A stretch of DNA of 64,000 nt. It comes from Paenalcaligenes sp052103955. Its GTDB lineage: Bacteria > Pseudomonadota > Gammaproteobacteria > Burkholderiales > Burkholderiaceae_B. The notes under the pieces are model-generated. The model worked only from the letters and a program-made list of their open reading frames with translations. It was not told where the DNA came from and did not search any database. Where the stretch lies: the NCBI GenBank assembly GCA_052103955.1, contig JBQELO010000017.1, forward strand, positions 1-64,000, in the 5' to 3' direction. Within the stretch, counting starts at the first letter, position 1. Every line of letters starts with the position of its first letter. A program made the translations under genes and the position numbers. Positions 55,367-63,337 of this stretch are shown here, piece by piece.

Positions 55367-56387
55367 GCTGGTAGTATTCGTCAGACTGCAAAGCATCCCA
55401 CGCTAACGCAGGATCCACACAACGCAAACGGCGTATACGCTGCACAGACTCAGGATCAGACGTGTGCTGCAAACGCTGCAACAGTTCGTCTGCCAAGTCT
55501 GGCCTGTTGCAGACCAAGACCATGTCGCAACCTGCACCCAGTGCGGCCTCAGCACGTGCCAAGATATCACCGGCCACTGTTGCCCCTTCCATGGTGAGGT
55601 CATCCGAGAAGATAACGCCCTCATACCCCAACGCTTTACGCAGTACACGCTGCAACCAGTATCTAGAAAAACCAGCAGGTTGATCATCTACTTTAGGGTA
55701 GATAACATGCGCAGGCATCACGCTATCCAGCACCATAGAACCTAACCAGCCGTACGGGGCTGCATCATCATTCAAAATTTGTTCTAGGTCGCGCTCATCA
55801 ACGGGAATTTCGTGATGCGAGTCAGCCTCTACCGCACCATGCCCTGGAAAGTGCTTACCACAGCTCGCCATACCGGCACGATGCAAACCTTGCACCAAGC
55901 CCGTTGCCAACATCGCTACTGCCTTAGGGTCTCGGTGAAAAGCACGATTACCAATTACCCCACTTACACCCCAATCTAAATCCAGCACCGGAGTGAAGCT
56001 CATGTCTACACCACATGCGCGCAATTCGGCAGCCAACACATAACCTACTGCAGCAGCCATTTCTGCCGCTTGCTTAGCATCTTTTTCCCACAAAGTACCT
56101 AAGTGGCGCATTGCGGGCAACGCGGTAAAGCCATCAGTTTTGAAGCGCTGTACACGGCCACCCTCGTGGTCCACCGCAATCAGCAGTGGCTCGTCTCTGG
56201 AAGCATGTATGGCAGCGCACAAAGTGGTTAACTGTTCGCGAGAACTGAAGTTGCGCGCAAATAAAATCACTCCCCCAACGAGAGGGTGTTGTAACCGCAG
56301 GCGTTCGGCTTCGGTTAACTCCGTACCCGCTACATCCACCATTACTGGACCGGGTAACAACACTGAACTCTGCTCACTTTGCTTCAT
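55329..56387 (-). CDS. nagZ: Beta-N-acetylhexosaminidase NagZ
   Basis: A 352-residue family GH3 glycosidase that removes N-acetylglucosamine from anhydromuropeptides in peptidoglycan recycling. GKHFPGHGAVEADSHHEIP carries the His of the mobile catalytic loop, and VIFSDDLTMEGA the catalytic Asp region. No signal peptide, as expected for the cytoplasmic enzyme. The start at MKQSEQSS has GTGGAA upstream. acpS lies just before it and uvrC overlaps its end. Confidence 0.95.
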   Translation of the reverse strand: MKQSEQSSVLLPGPVMVDVAGTELTEAERLRLQHPLVGGVILFARNFSSREQLTTLCAAIHASRDEPLLIAVDHEGGRVQRFKTDGFTALPAMRHLGTLWEKDAKQAAEMAAAVGYVLAAELRACGVDMSFTPVLDLDWGVSGVIGNRAFHRDPKAVAMLATGLVQGLHRAGMASCGKHFPGHGAVEADSHHEIPVDERDLEQILNDDAAPYGWLGSMVLDSVMPAHVIYPKVDDQPAGFSRYWLQRVLRKALGYEGVIFSDDLTMEGATVAGDILARAEAALGAGCDMVLVCNRPDLADELLQRLQHTSDPESVQRIRRLRCVDPALAWDALQSDEYYQHARELQSQIVSN

Positions 56388-56410
56388 GTTGATGTTTCCA
56401 CTTTTAGTCA

Positions 56411-56812
56411 TTAGGTCTGACTTTCTACAATCACAAATGCCATCACCAAATCAGACTCATCTGTCAGACTGACATGTGCAGCACCAAAACGTTGGTTATA
56501 CCAGTGTGTCAGCGGTTCTGCCAGCACTACTGTAGGTTTACCGCTGGGCGCATTAAGCACTTGCATACGCGACCAGGCCATGGGCATACGCATACCCAAA
56601 CCCACCGCCTTAGAAAATGCCTCTTTGGCAGCAAAACGAGTGGCTAAGTAGCGCATACCACGCCGTGGATCACGATCAACACGACGTGCAAACACCACCT
56701 GCTCTTCTGGCCCCAATATGCGTTGCACAAAACGTTCAGGCCGTCGTTCATACGCGGCCTGAATGCGTGACACATACGTAATATCAGTACCTATGCCCGC
56801 AATGCTACTCAT
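56411..56812 (-). CDS. acpS: Holo-[acyl-carrier-protein] synthase
   Basis: A 133-residue phosphopantetheinyl transferase that activates ACP for fatty acid synthesis. IAGIGTDITYVSRIQ near the N-terminus and RYLATRFAAKEAFSKAVGLGM (the W/F-x3-K-E-A motif with the Mg-binding Glu) are clear. Start at MSSIAGIG is supported by AGGGAG 6 nt upstream. It lies in the orn-acpS-nagZ-uvrC-pgsA minus-strand run. Confidence 0.95.
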   Translation of the reverse strand: MSSIAGIGTDITYVSRIQAAYERRPERFVQRILGPEEQVVFARRVDRDPRRGMRYLATRFAAKEAFSKAVGLGMRMPMAWSRMQVLNAPSGKPTVVLAEPLTHWYNQRFGAAHVSLTDESDLVMAFVIVESQT

Positions 56813-56840
56813 GTAATGCTCCCTATTCATACACGTAGGC

Positions 56841-57389
56841 TTAGTCCACTTTCAGGAAGTGCTCACGGTAATGCTTCAGTTCATCAATAGACTCATAAAT
56901 ATCAGCCAAGGCTTCGTGGCGGCTATGTTTTACAAAGCTGCTCACTACTTCAGGCTTCCAACGACGCGCCAACTCTTTTAATGTGCTGACATCCAAATTG
57001 CGGTAGTGGAAATACTGTTCTAGACGAGGCATGTATTTGTACATGAAACGTCGGTCTTGGCTGATGGTGTTCCCACACAAAGGAGAAACGCCTTCGGGTA
57101 CATGTTTTTTCAAGAAAACCAGTAGCTCATCTTCGGCTTGTGCTTCAGTGGTTGTGGAGGCTTTAACTTTATCAATCAACCCACTACGACCATGTGTACC
57201 TTTGTTCCAGTTATCCATCGCATCTAACAATTCATTACTTTGATGGATGACGATCACCGGACCTTCTGCCACAATGCTTAAATCAGCTTCAGTCACTACG
57301 ACTGCGACTTCGATAATTCGTTCTTTTTCTGGGTCTAGTCCGGTCATTTCCATGTCAAGCCAGACCAAACGTTGAGTAGTAACCGCCAT
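56841..57389 (-). CDS. orn: Oligoribonuclease
   Basis: A 182-residue DEDDh 3'-5' exonuclease that degrades short oligoribonucleotides and the pGpG left from c-di-GMP. LVWLDMEMTGLDPEKERIIEVA is motif I, and the last H-x4-D motif is in SRHEALADIYESIDEL. AAAGGAAG precedes the ATG. It is divergent from the M48 protease gene across 47 bp. Confidence 0.97.
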   Translation of the reverse strand: MAVTTQRLVWLDMEMTGLDPEKERIIEVAVVVTEADLSIVAEGPVIVIHQSNELLDAMDNWNKGTHGRSGLIDKVKASTTTEAQAEDELLVFLKKHVPEGVSPLCGNTISQDRRFMYKYMPRLEQYFHYRNLDVSTLKELARRWKPEVVSSFVKHSRHEALADIYESIDELKHYREHFLKVD

Positions 57390-57436
57390 ATAATCTTCCT
57401 TTAAAAACCCTATTTTCGCACACCTACCAGCACTAC

Positions 57437-58699
57437 ATGTTCACTTACCTTTTCCTAGGCTTTTTTCTGCTGGATCTGTTCACCCGCTTTTGGTTAGCGC
57501 AACGACAGATTCACCACGTGATGCTGCACCGCAGTACTGTACCAGAGGAATTCAGCTCGCGTATTTCTCTACACAGCCACCAGCGTGCTGCCGACTACAC
57601 TGTCGCCAAGGTCAAGCTAAACCAATATGAACGCTTGGTAGATGCCGTGGTGCTCATTTGCTTAACCTTACTTGGCGGCTTACAACAGCTAGACCTTTTC
57701 TGGGCACGACATATTGATCACGAGATTTGGCGACAAATTGCCTTAATCCTTAGTGTGGCAGGATTACTGGGGTTGATTAGCCTACCTTTTAATGCCTGGA
57801 AAAAATTCCGCCTAGAAGCGCATTTCGGCTTTAACCGCCTTACCCCTGCTTTATTTGTGCGCGATATGCTGGTAGGTACCCTCTTAAGCATGGTGCTATT
57901 AAGCGCATGCGCTGGTGCTATCTTGCTGTTTATGGAAAAAACCGGGGCACAATGGCCCCTATGGGCATGGCTATTCTGGGTGTGCTTTAACCTGTTTTTG
58001 ATTTGGGCCTACCCTACGTTTATTGCTCCGCTATTCAACAGCTTTAAACCATTGGAACGTGATAGCCTGCGTGATCGTATTAATGCATTGGCCGAACGCA
58101 GTGGCTTCAAACTCAATGGCTTGTTCGTGATGGATGGCTCTAAGCGCTCTGCTCATGGCAACGCCTACTTTACGGGCTTAGGCAATAACAAACGCATCGT
58201 GTTTTTCGACACCCTACTCAACAAACTGGATGATGAGGAAATCGAAGCCGTATTGGCGCATGAGTTGGGGCACTTCAAACACCACCATATACGTCAACGC
58301 CTCATTTTTAGCTTCGTAGGCTCGTTAGTTCTGTTTGTTGTGCTGGGCTGGTTATCGCAAAAAGCATGGTTCTATGTAGACTTGGGCGTCATCCCGCAAC
58401 TTGGTCGTGCCAACGATGGCATGGCGCTAGTGCTGTTCTTCTTATGCTTACCGGTATTCACATTCTGGATTACACCGCTGACCAATCTATCCTCCAGAAA
58501 ACATGAGTATCAAGCCGATGCCTTTGCTGCCGCGCAATGCCCACCCGCACACCTGCGCCATGCGTTGCTAAAGCTTTATAACGATAATGCCGCAACGCTA
58601 ACCCCCGACCCCCTACACTCTGCGTTTTACGATACGCACCCAAGCGCCTTAAGTCGCCTCCAACATCTGGAACGTTATGAAACCCAGCAATCTATCTAG
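57437..58699 (+). CDS. M48 family metallopeptidase (CAAX prenyl protease 1 / Ste24-like)
   Basis: A 420-residue membrane protease with several helices before the catalytic site. The zinc motif is H275-E-L-G-H279 (VLAHELGHFKHHH), and the third ligand Glu lies in SRKHEYQADAFA. N-terminal LPFNAWKKFRLEAHFGFNRLTP matches Ste24-type proteases. Bacteria with it do not prenylate proteins, so it probably acts in membrane protein quality control, like HtpX. The end overlaps the start of rsgA by 23 bp. Confidence 0.92.
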   Translation: MFTYLFLGFFLLDLFTRFWLAQRQIHHVMLHRSTVPEEFSSRISLHSHQRAADYTVAKVKLNQYERLVDAVVLICLTLLGGLQQLDLFWARHIDHEIWRQIALILSVAGLLGLISLPFNAWKKFRLEAHFGFNRLTPALFVRDMLVGTLLSMVLLSACAGAILLFMEKTGAQWPLWAWLFWVCFNLFLIWAYPTFIAPLFNSFKPLERDSLRDRINALAERSGFKLNGLFVMDGSKRSAHGNAYFTGLGNNKRIVFFDTLLNKLDDEEIEAVLAHELGHFKHHHIRQRLIFSFVGSLVLFVVLGWLSQKAWFYVDLGVIPQLGRANDGMALVLFFLCLPVFTFWITPLTNLSSRKHEYQADAFAAAQCPPAHLRHALLKLYNDNAATLTPDPLHSAFYDTHPSALSRLQHLERYETQQSI

Positions 58700-59579
58700 T
58701 GGTACCGTTATTGCGGCACATGGCCGTCACTATTTTGTAGAAGACCAAAGTGGTGAGGTACGCAAGTGCTATACACGCGGTAAACGTAGTGGGATTTGTG
58801 TGGGGGATACGGTGGACTTTAGTGTCCAAAGCGCAGAACAAGGCACCATAGAAACCGTGCATCCACGGCGCAACCTACTCTATAGATCAGATGAAGCACG
58901 TTCCAAACAGTTTGCAGCCAACATTGATCAGTTATTGATTGTGGTGGCCTCTGAGCCCCCCTTCTCGGAAGACTTATGTGGGCGCGCGCTCGTGGCTGCA
59001 GAGTTTGCCGATATAGCACCCATTATTATTCTGAACAAAGCGGATCTACCCAGCGTAGAACAAGCCAGAAAACAGCTTAAACCTTTGGCTGATCTGGATG
59101 TCCCCATCATTGAATTAAGTGCGCTCAATGAAGAGCAAGTAAAAACACTGCTGTACCCCGTGCTAGAGAACAAGTGCACCTTGTTGTTGGGGCAAAGTGG
59201 CATGGGTAAATCTACGCTGCTAAACACCTTGATTCCAGAAGCCAAAGCCCATACCCAAACCCACTCGGAAGCGTTGGGCACTGGCCGACACACCACCACC
59301 AGCACACGGCTTTATCATATTCCCGGTATTACAGGCGATCTGATTGACTCACCCGGATTTCAAACCTTTGGGTTAGCCCACGTGGAACCGTCAGATATTG
59401 TGCGAGGTTTTCCCGAATTCATGGAAGAGCTTGCCCACTGCAAATTTTATAATTGCACACACCGCCACGAACCCCACTGCGGTATTGTGGATGCCTTAAA
59501 AGCAGGGAAAATTCATCCTGAGCGCTATGCGCTGTATGAGCGCTTGCTGGCCGAGTACGAAGCCCAAAGTCGTTACTAA
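58677..59579 (+). CDS. rsgA: Ribosome small-subunit-dependent GTPase A
   Basis: A 300-residue circularly permuted GTPase for late 30S maturation. The N-terminal OB domain is followed by G4 (ILNKADLP) before G1 (LLGQSGMGKSTLLNTL), and by GTGRHTTTSTRLY and DSPGFQTFGL. A C-terminal zinc finger CKFYNCTHRHEPHC binds rRNA. The start overlaps the preceding protease gene; no shorter good start fits the family N-terminus. Confidence 0.96.
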   Translation: MKPSNLSSGTVIAAHGRHYFVEDQSGEVRKCYTRGKRSGICVGDTVDFSVQSAEQGTIETVHPRRNLLYRSDEARSKQFAANIDQLLIVVASEPPFSEDLCGRALVAAEFADIAPIIILNKADLPSVEQARKQLKPLADLDVPIIELSALNEEQVKTLLYPVLENKCTLLLGQSGMGKSTLLNTLIPEAKAHTQTHSEALGTGRHTTTSTRLYHIPGITGDLIDSPGFQTFGLAHVEPSDIVRGFPEFMEELAHCKFYNCTHRHEPHCGIVDALKAGKIHPERYALYERLLAEYEAQSRY

Positions 59580-59581
59580 GG

Positions 59582-60304
59582 TTAGGCTAAACGTTGGTAT
59601 GCAGCATGTAGGTAATGGTAGAAATTACGAGCAATCACTGCCGTTGCACCCCAGATAAAATGCTGCTGCCAACGAATAGCAAAATACTGGCGATAATTCA
59701 CGCCATCTACTTTCACTTGGTGCAAGGTGTGTAGACGAGGGTCTAGCAAGGTAGCCAAAGGCACCTCAAACACCTCGGACACCTCTGCAGGCGAAGGTAC
59801 TATTCTATAACCCGGATGAATCATGCCCACGACTGGGCACATCGCAAAACGCGTAGAGCTTAAAAAAATGGGCTGCTGCCCTAATGGCTCTAAATAATCA
59901 GGTTCTATACCGACTTCTTCATGCGTTTCACGCAAAGCGGCTGCTTGCGCACTGCTGTCTTCTGGGTCTATGCGCCCACCCGGAAAACTAATTTGCCCTG
60001 CATGATGTAGCAACTGTGCCGAACGACGCGTAAACAGCATAGACAAGCCATCCTTGCGCTGTAGCAAACCCAGATACACCGCTGCGGGTATAGCCGTAGG
60101 GGCCGTGGTAAAACTTTCTACAAACTGATCTTGGAAGTAAGGATCTACCTGACCTGATGCCAAGGTTTTAAAGGCCTCACGTATGAAATCCTCCTGCAAG
60201 GCTTCTATTGCCAAGCTAGGTAAGGCATCTACAGCAATCACAGGTTGAGTTTCTGGGTTAAACCAGATGCTCCGTTTAGCTTCTGTAGGCGAGATTTCAG
60301 ACAT
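59582..60304 (-). CDS. nudL: NUDIX CoA pyrophosphatase
   Basis: A 240-residue hydrolase. SMLFTRRSAQLLHHAGQISFPGGRIDP fits the CoA-pyrophosphatase motif L-L-T-x-R-S-x3-L-x2-H-x-G-Q-x2-F-P-G-G that precedes the Nudix box (GGRIDPEDSSAQAAALRETHEEVGI). It would cleave CoA or oxidised CoA to phosphopantetheine and 3',5'-ADP. The start at MSEISPTEA is set by AGAGGG 5 nt upstream. It lies after rplS and its terminator. Confidence 0.9.
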   Translation of the reverse strand: MSEISPTEAKRSIWFNPETQPVIAVDALPSLAIEALQEDFIREAFKTLASGQVDPYFQDQFVESFTTAPTAIPAAVYLGLLQRKDGLSMLFTRRSAQLLHHAGQISFPGGRIDPEDSSAQAAALRETHEEVGIEPDYLEPLGQQPIFLSSTRFAMCPVVGMIHPGYRIVPSPAEVSEVFEVPLATLLDPRLHTLHQVKVDGVNYRQYFAIRWQQHFIWGATAVIARNFYHYLHAAYQRLA

Positions 60305-60324
60305 TAGCACCCTCTAGTTTCAAA

Positions 60325-60350
60325 AAAGGCACCCTAAGGTGCCCTTTCTG
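60325..60350 (-). terminator. Terminator after rplS
   Basis: AAAGGGCACC-TTAG-GGTGCCTTTTTT on the minus strand is a compact hairpin with a six-U tail, 22 bp after the rplS stop. Confidence 0.88.
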
Positions 60351-60371
60351 ATGGTATTACAGCTTTTACGC

Positions 60372-60743
60372 TTAAACTGCTTTGCGTACCAATTTTTCTT
60401 TGATACGTGCAGCTTTACCGGAGCGGCTACGCAAGTAGTACAGTTTCGCGCGACGCACAGCACCACGACGTTTAACTTCAATACTTGCAACCTGTGGGGA
60501 GTACAGTTGGAATGTACGTTCCACTGCTTCACCGGAAGAGATTTTACGTACGATGAAAGAAGAGTTCAGACCACGGTTGCGGCGACCAATCACCACACCT
60601 TCGTAAGCCTGTACACGTTTACGTGTACCTTCAACTACGTTAACGTTCACAACAACGGTGTCACCAGGAGCGAACTCAGGGTGTGCTTGACCATTTGTCA
60701 GGCGTTGGATTTCTTCCTGTTCCAGGATTTCGATAAGATTCAC
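60372..60743 (-). CDS. rplS: 50S ribosomal protein L19
   Basis: A 123-residue ribosomal protein at the 30S-50S interface. FAPGDTVVVNVNVVEGTRKRVQAYEGVVIGRRNRGLNSSFIVRKIS is the L19 signature. I choose the GTG start (NLIEILEQEEI follows) because it matches the family N-terminus and has GGAG 6 nt upstream; a TTG four codons earlier overlaps that site. The usual partners rpsP-rimM-trmD are not between it and the divergent lipoate ligase genes. Confidence 0.95.
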   Translation of the reverse strand: MNLIEILEQEEIQRLTNGQAHPEFAPGDTVVVNVNVVEGTRKRVQAYEGVVIGRRNRGLNSSFIVRKISSGEAVERTFQLYSPQVASIEVKRRGAVRRAKLYYLRSRSGKAARIKEKLVRKAV

Positions 60744-60978
60744 AATTAGCTCCAAAGCATCTTGACTGGGTATTGTTTGCCATTTGCAGGACTATTTTTA
60801 GTGTTAATAGACCTAATTACCCATCAGAGGATGAACTCGGCATTTTAGCACCCATCTTGAAAAAAATCCTTATTTTCAAGGCCAAACGTAGCTTATCTTC
60901 CTAAAACCTACAGAATTTCGCTAGCATACAACTTGGTGCAAAGCAGACTCGCTGCTGTACGCCTATTTATGTACGTCT

Positions 60979-61002
60979 GGTTTACACCACGCGGTGTAAA
61001 CC
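60979..61002 (+). promoter_or_regulatory. 24-bp perfect inverted repeat upstream of the lipoate ligase genes
   Basis: GGTTTACACC-ACGC-GGTGTAAACC has 10-bp perfect arms and a 4-bp spacer, ending 25 bp before the first start codon. No U-run follows, so an operator or leader hairpin is more likely than a terminator. It resembles BirA half-sites in opposite order. Confidence 0.6.
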
Positions 61003-61027
61003 CTCTCGTTTACTCAGGAACCTACAC

Positions 61028-61306
61028 ATGAAGCATGGTGAGTATAAAGTCCCCGGCGGAAAACTGGTGGTCATAGACTTTGAAGTTCACAACAATTTGC
61101 TGGCTAACGTACAGCTTAGTGGAGATTTTTTTCTGGAGCCGCCTGAGGCTTTGGATTTGATCAACCATGCTTTAACTGGATTAGCCGCCACCAGTGATGC
61201 CACTGCTATTCAAGCAGCGGTAGATAAGGCACTGCCTACTGACGCGCAGTTGTTTGGCTTTGATGCCGCTGCCGTTGCCGTTGTCGTTGGGAGAGCCTTA
61301 GCATGA
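61028..61306 (+). CDS. lplB: Lipoate-protein ligase accessory (C-terminal) domain, separate gene
   Basis: A 92-residue protein starting KHGEYKVPGGKLVVIDFEVH, with LSGDFFLEPPEALDLINHAL. This is the small C-terminal domain of LplA-type lipoate ligases, here encoded alone and ahead of the catalytic gene. In split enzymes this domain is needed for lipoate activation (lipoyl-AMP formation). The stop overlaps the next start as ATGA, ensuring equal synthesis. The name lplB follows the archaeal split system and is used by analogy. Confidence 0.85.
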   Translation: MKHGEYKVPGGKLVVIDFEVHNNLLANVQLSGDFFLEPPEALDLINHALTGLAATSDATAIQAAVDKALPTDAQLFGFDAAAVAVVVGRALA

Positions 61307-62082
61307 GCCAACGTACTGACTGGAACCACTACCGCTGGCAGTTAATACACGATCTGCCACAAGACCCCGCCCTGCACATGGCCTTAGACGAAATTTTGAC
61401 CGATGACGTAGGTGCGGGCAAGCGCCCCCCGTTACTGCGTATCTGGGAATGGGCATCGTCTACCGTTATTATTGGCCGCTTCCAATCGCTTAAAAACGAA
61501 GTAGACCCAGACGGCGCTGCACGACACAATATTTCTGTAGTGCGCCGTATCAGCGGTGGCGGCGCTATGTTTTTAGAACCCGGCAATGGCATTACCTATT
61601 CTATTTGCGCCCCTGATGCCTTAGTACATGGCATGAGTTTTCAGGAATCGTACGCCCTGATGGATAGCTGGGTAGTAGAAACACTAAAAACATTAGGCAT
61701 AGATGCGTGGTACCAACCGTTAAACGACATCACCAGCAGCAAAGGGAAAATAGGTGGCGCGGCCCAAGCTAGACGCTCTAAGGCTGTGCTACATCACACC
61801 ATGTTGGCCTACGATATTAATGCCGACAAAATGCTGGAAGTGCTGCGTATAGGTAAGGAGAAACTCTCTGACAAAGGAACAACTAGCGCCAAAAAACGCG
61901 TAGACCCTTTGCGCAGCCAAACAGGACTGGAACGTGAAGCCATTATTCGCTGCATGATTGAGCAGTTTAGAAAATTGGCCCCGTTGGAAGAGGTTTCCCT
62001 AGATGCAGATACCCTACACCGTGCTGAGCAATTAGCAGAACAAAAATTCAGAACTGCCGAGTGGACTACCTTGGTACCGTAA
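61303..62082 (+). CDS. lplA: Lipoate-protein ligase catalytic domain (LplA N-terminal type)
   Basis: A 259-residue BPL/LplA/LipB-fold protein. RRISGGGAMFLEPGNGITYSI corresponds to the R-R-x2-G-G-G lipoate loop (R81-R82, G85-G87), and KGKIGGAAQARR holds the conserved lysine (K149). The C-terminal accessory domain is absent and supplied by the preceding gene. It attaches lipoate (or octanoate) to E2 and H proteins. An octanoyltransferase (LipM-like) role is a possible alternative. Confidence 0.85.
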   Translation: MSQRTDWNHYRWQLIHDLPQDPALHMALDEILTDDVGAGKRPPLLRIWEWASSTVIIGRFQSLKNEVDPDGAARHNISVVRRISGGGAMFLEPGNGITYSICAPDALVHGMSFQESYALMDSWVVETLKTLGIDAWYQPLNDITSSKGKIGGAAQARRSKAVLHHTMLAYDINADKMLEVLRIGKEKLSDKGTTSAKKRVDPLRSQTGLEREAIIRCMIEQFRKLAPLEEVSLDADTLHRAEQLAEQKFRTAEWTTLVP

Positions 62083-62086
62083 GGGC

Positions 62087-62302
62087 TTAAAGGCCGCTAT
62101 ACGCACCCAGCCACATTAAGCCAGGAATGGACACGCCCCACAATGCCACTAGGCATACATCCAAGGCTTTTGAATAACGCTGCGAGCGCTTAGCGGCCAC
62201 GTAGTAGTTTTGTTCTGCACGGGCAGAGCTATCCAACACAGATGAACGAACATGGGAGGACACGTTGTGGCTTTGCTGTTCTCTATACGTAGTAAAAGAC
62301 AT
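62087..62302 (-). CDS. Small SOS-controlled membrane protein, unknown function
   Basis: A 71-residue protein not recognised as any named family. Residues 1-48 are polar with basic patches (VAAKRSQRYSK) and no signal peptide; residues about 49-68 (VCLVALWGVSIPGLMWLGAY) form a single C-terminal membrane helix, so the N-terminus probably faces the cytoplasm by the positive-inside rule. The start MSFTTYREQQ is chosen because GAGG lies just upstream. Two adjacent LexA boxes overlap its promoter. Small single-pass SOS proteins in other phyla (SidA, DidA, TisB) block division or depolarise the membrane; such a role here is inference only. It converges on lplA. Confidence 0.75.
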   Translation of the reverse strand: MSFTTYREQQSHNVSSHVRSSVLDSSARAEQNYYVAAKRSQRYSKALDVCLVALWGVSIPGLMWLGAYSGL

Positions 62303-62318
62303 CACACACCTCAATTAA

Positions 62319-62352
62319 CTGTTTTCTTATACAGTACTGTATAGATACACAG
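62319..62352 (-). promoter_or_regulatory. Two tandem LexA (SOS) boxes over the promoter
   Basis: CTGT-TTTCTTAT-ACAG (62319-62334) and CTGT-ATAGATAC-ACAG (62337-62352) both fit the proteobacterial CTGT-N8-ACAG consensus and are 18 bp apart centre to centre. On the minus strand a TTGCTG and a TATAAG about 18 bp apart could be -35 and -10 elements covered by the boxes, 17-33 bp before the ATG. Confidence 0.85.
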
Positions 62353-62366
62353 CAATTGATGCAAGC

Positions 62367-62404
62367 AAAAAAACCCTCTGTGGCAGATAGCACCACAGAG
62401 GGTT
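62367..62404 (-). terminator. Terminator after the peroxiredoxin gene
   Basis: AACCCTCTGTGGTG and the facing CCACAGAGGGTT form a 12-bp stem with a seven-U tail on the minus strand. It insulates the peroxiredoxin from the downstream SOS gene. Confidence 0.9.
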
Positions 62405-62433
62405 GAACTACATAGCAAGCAAACGTCTACAAA

Positions 62434-63075
62434 TTACTTGTTAGGCTGAGGTGTAATGCGCAAGTAAGGGCGCACTTCGGTATAGCCTTTAGGAAACTTC
62501 TGTTTAATCAGCTCTGGATCTTTCAGGGATGGCACGATAATCACATCTTGACCATCTTCCCAGTTCACAGGCGTAGCCACACTGTGGCTATCTGTTAGTT
62601 GCAGGGAATCAATCACACGCAAGATTTCATTGAAATTACGGCCCGTGCTAGCTGGGTACGTAATCGTCAAACGCACTTTCTTAGCAGGGTCAATGATGAA
62701 TACTGAACGCACAGTCACTGTGGTGCTAGCGTTAGGGTGAATCATGTCGTACAGCTCGGAAACCTTACGATCTTCGTCTGCCAAGATAGGAAAATTAACG
62801 GTGGTTTTTTGCGTATCGTTAATATCTGCGATCCACTCTTTGTGGGAATCGTTACCGTCCACCGATACGGCAATCACTTTCACACCGCGTTTGGCGAACT
62901 CGTCGGCCAGTTTTGCGGTGTAACCCAGCTCAGTCGTGCACACAGGTGTGAAGTCGGCAGGGTGAGAAAACAATACGCCCCAGCTGTCACCAAGGAACTC
63001 ATGGAAACGAATCTTGCCAGCGGAAGAGTCTTGTTCAAAATCAGGGGCAATGTCACCCAAACGCAATGTAGCCAT
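62434..63075 (-). CDS. 1-Cys peroxiredoxin (Prx6 type)
   Basis: A 213-residue AhpC/TSA-family peroxidase. The peroxidatic Cys46 sits in SHPADFTPVCTTELG, and the C-terminal region GYTEVRPYLRITPQP is characteristic of Prx6-type enzymes. There is no resolving cysteine, so an external thiol reduces it. It removes hydrogen and organic peroxides. AAGGAG lies before the ATG. It stands alone with its own terminator. Confidence 0.93.
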   Translation of the reverse strand: MATLRLGDIAPDFEQDSSAGKIRFHEFLGDSWGVLFSHPADFTPVCTTELGYTAKLADEFAKRGVKVIAVSVDGNDSHKEWIADINDTQKTTVNFPILADEDRKVSELYDMIHPNASTTVTVRSVFIIDPAKKVRLTITYPASTGRNFNEILRVIDSLQLTDSHSVATPVNWEDGQDVIIVPSLKDPELIKQKFPKGYTEVRPYLRITPQPNK

Positions 63076-63226
63076 GATTACTCCTTAGTCATTTTCATGA
63101 ATCTTTGAATAAGCCGCCTATCATCGACGACCTAGAATGAATATATTCTCCCAGCATTAAAAAGCACATACAAATAACTAATAGAAATAAACTTATGATC
63201 CCTAGAGGCAAACGCTCACACGCAAA

Positions 63227-63262
63227 AAGGCCGGGTGCTCTATGACGTAGCACCCGGCCTTC
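63227..63262 (-). terminator. Terminator after etfA
   Basis: AAGGCCGGGTGCT and AGCACCCGGCCTT form a 13-bp stem with a 9-nt loop, followed on the minus strand by five U. Confidence 0.88.
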
Positions 63263-63337
63263 TGCCCTACCTTATCACTTACCTTAGAATCAAGGCCAGC
63301 CTACTTGTAGGGCCCATTACCTAGATATCCTCACTGA

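Noticed and set aside
60979..61002. BirA operator reading of the palindrome before the lipoate ligase genes
   Set aside because: BirA half-sites point the other way and are separated by about 15 bp; here the order is reversed and the spacer is 4 bp.
62329..62344. The 16-bp palindrome TATACAGTACTGTATA as a separate operator
   Set aside because: It is produced by the right half of one LexA box meeting the left half of the next; the CTGT-N8-ACAG reading explains both sides better.
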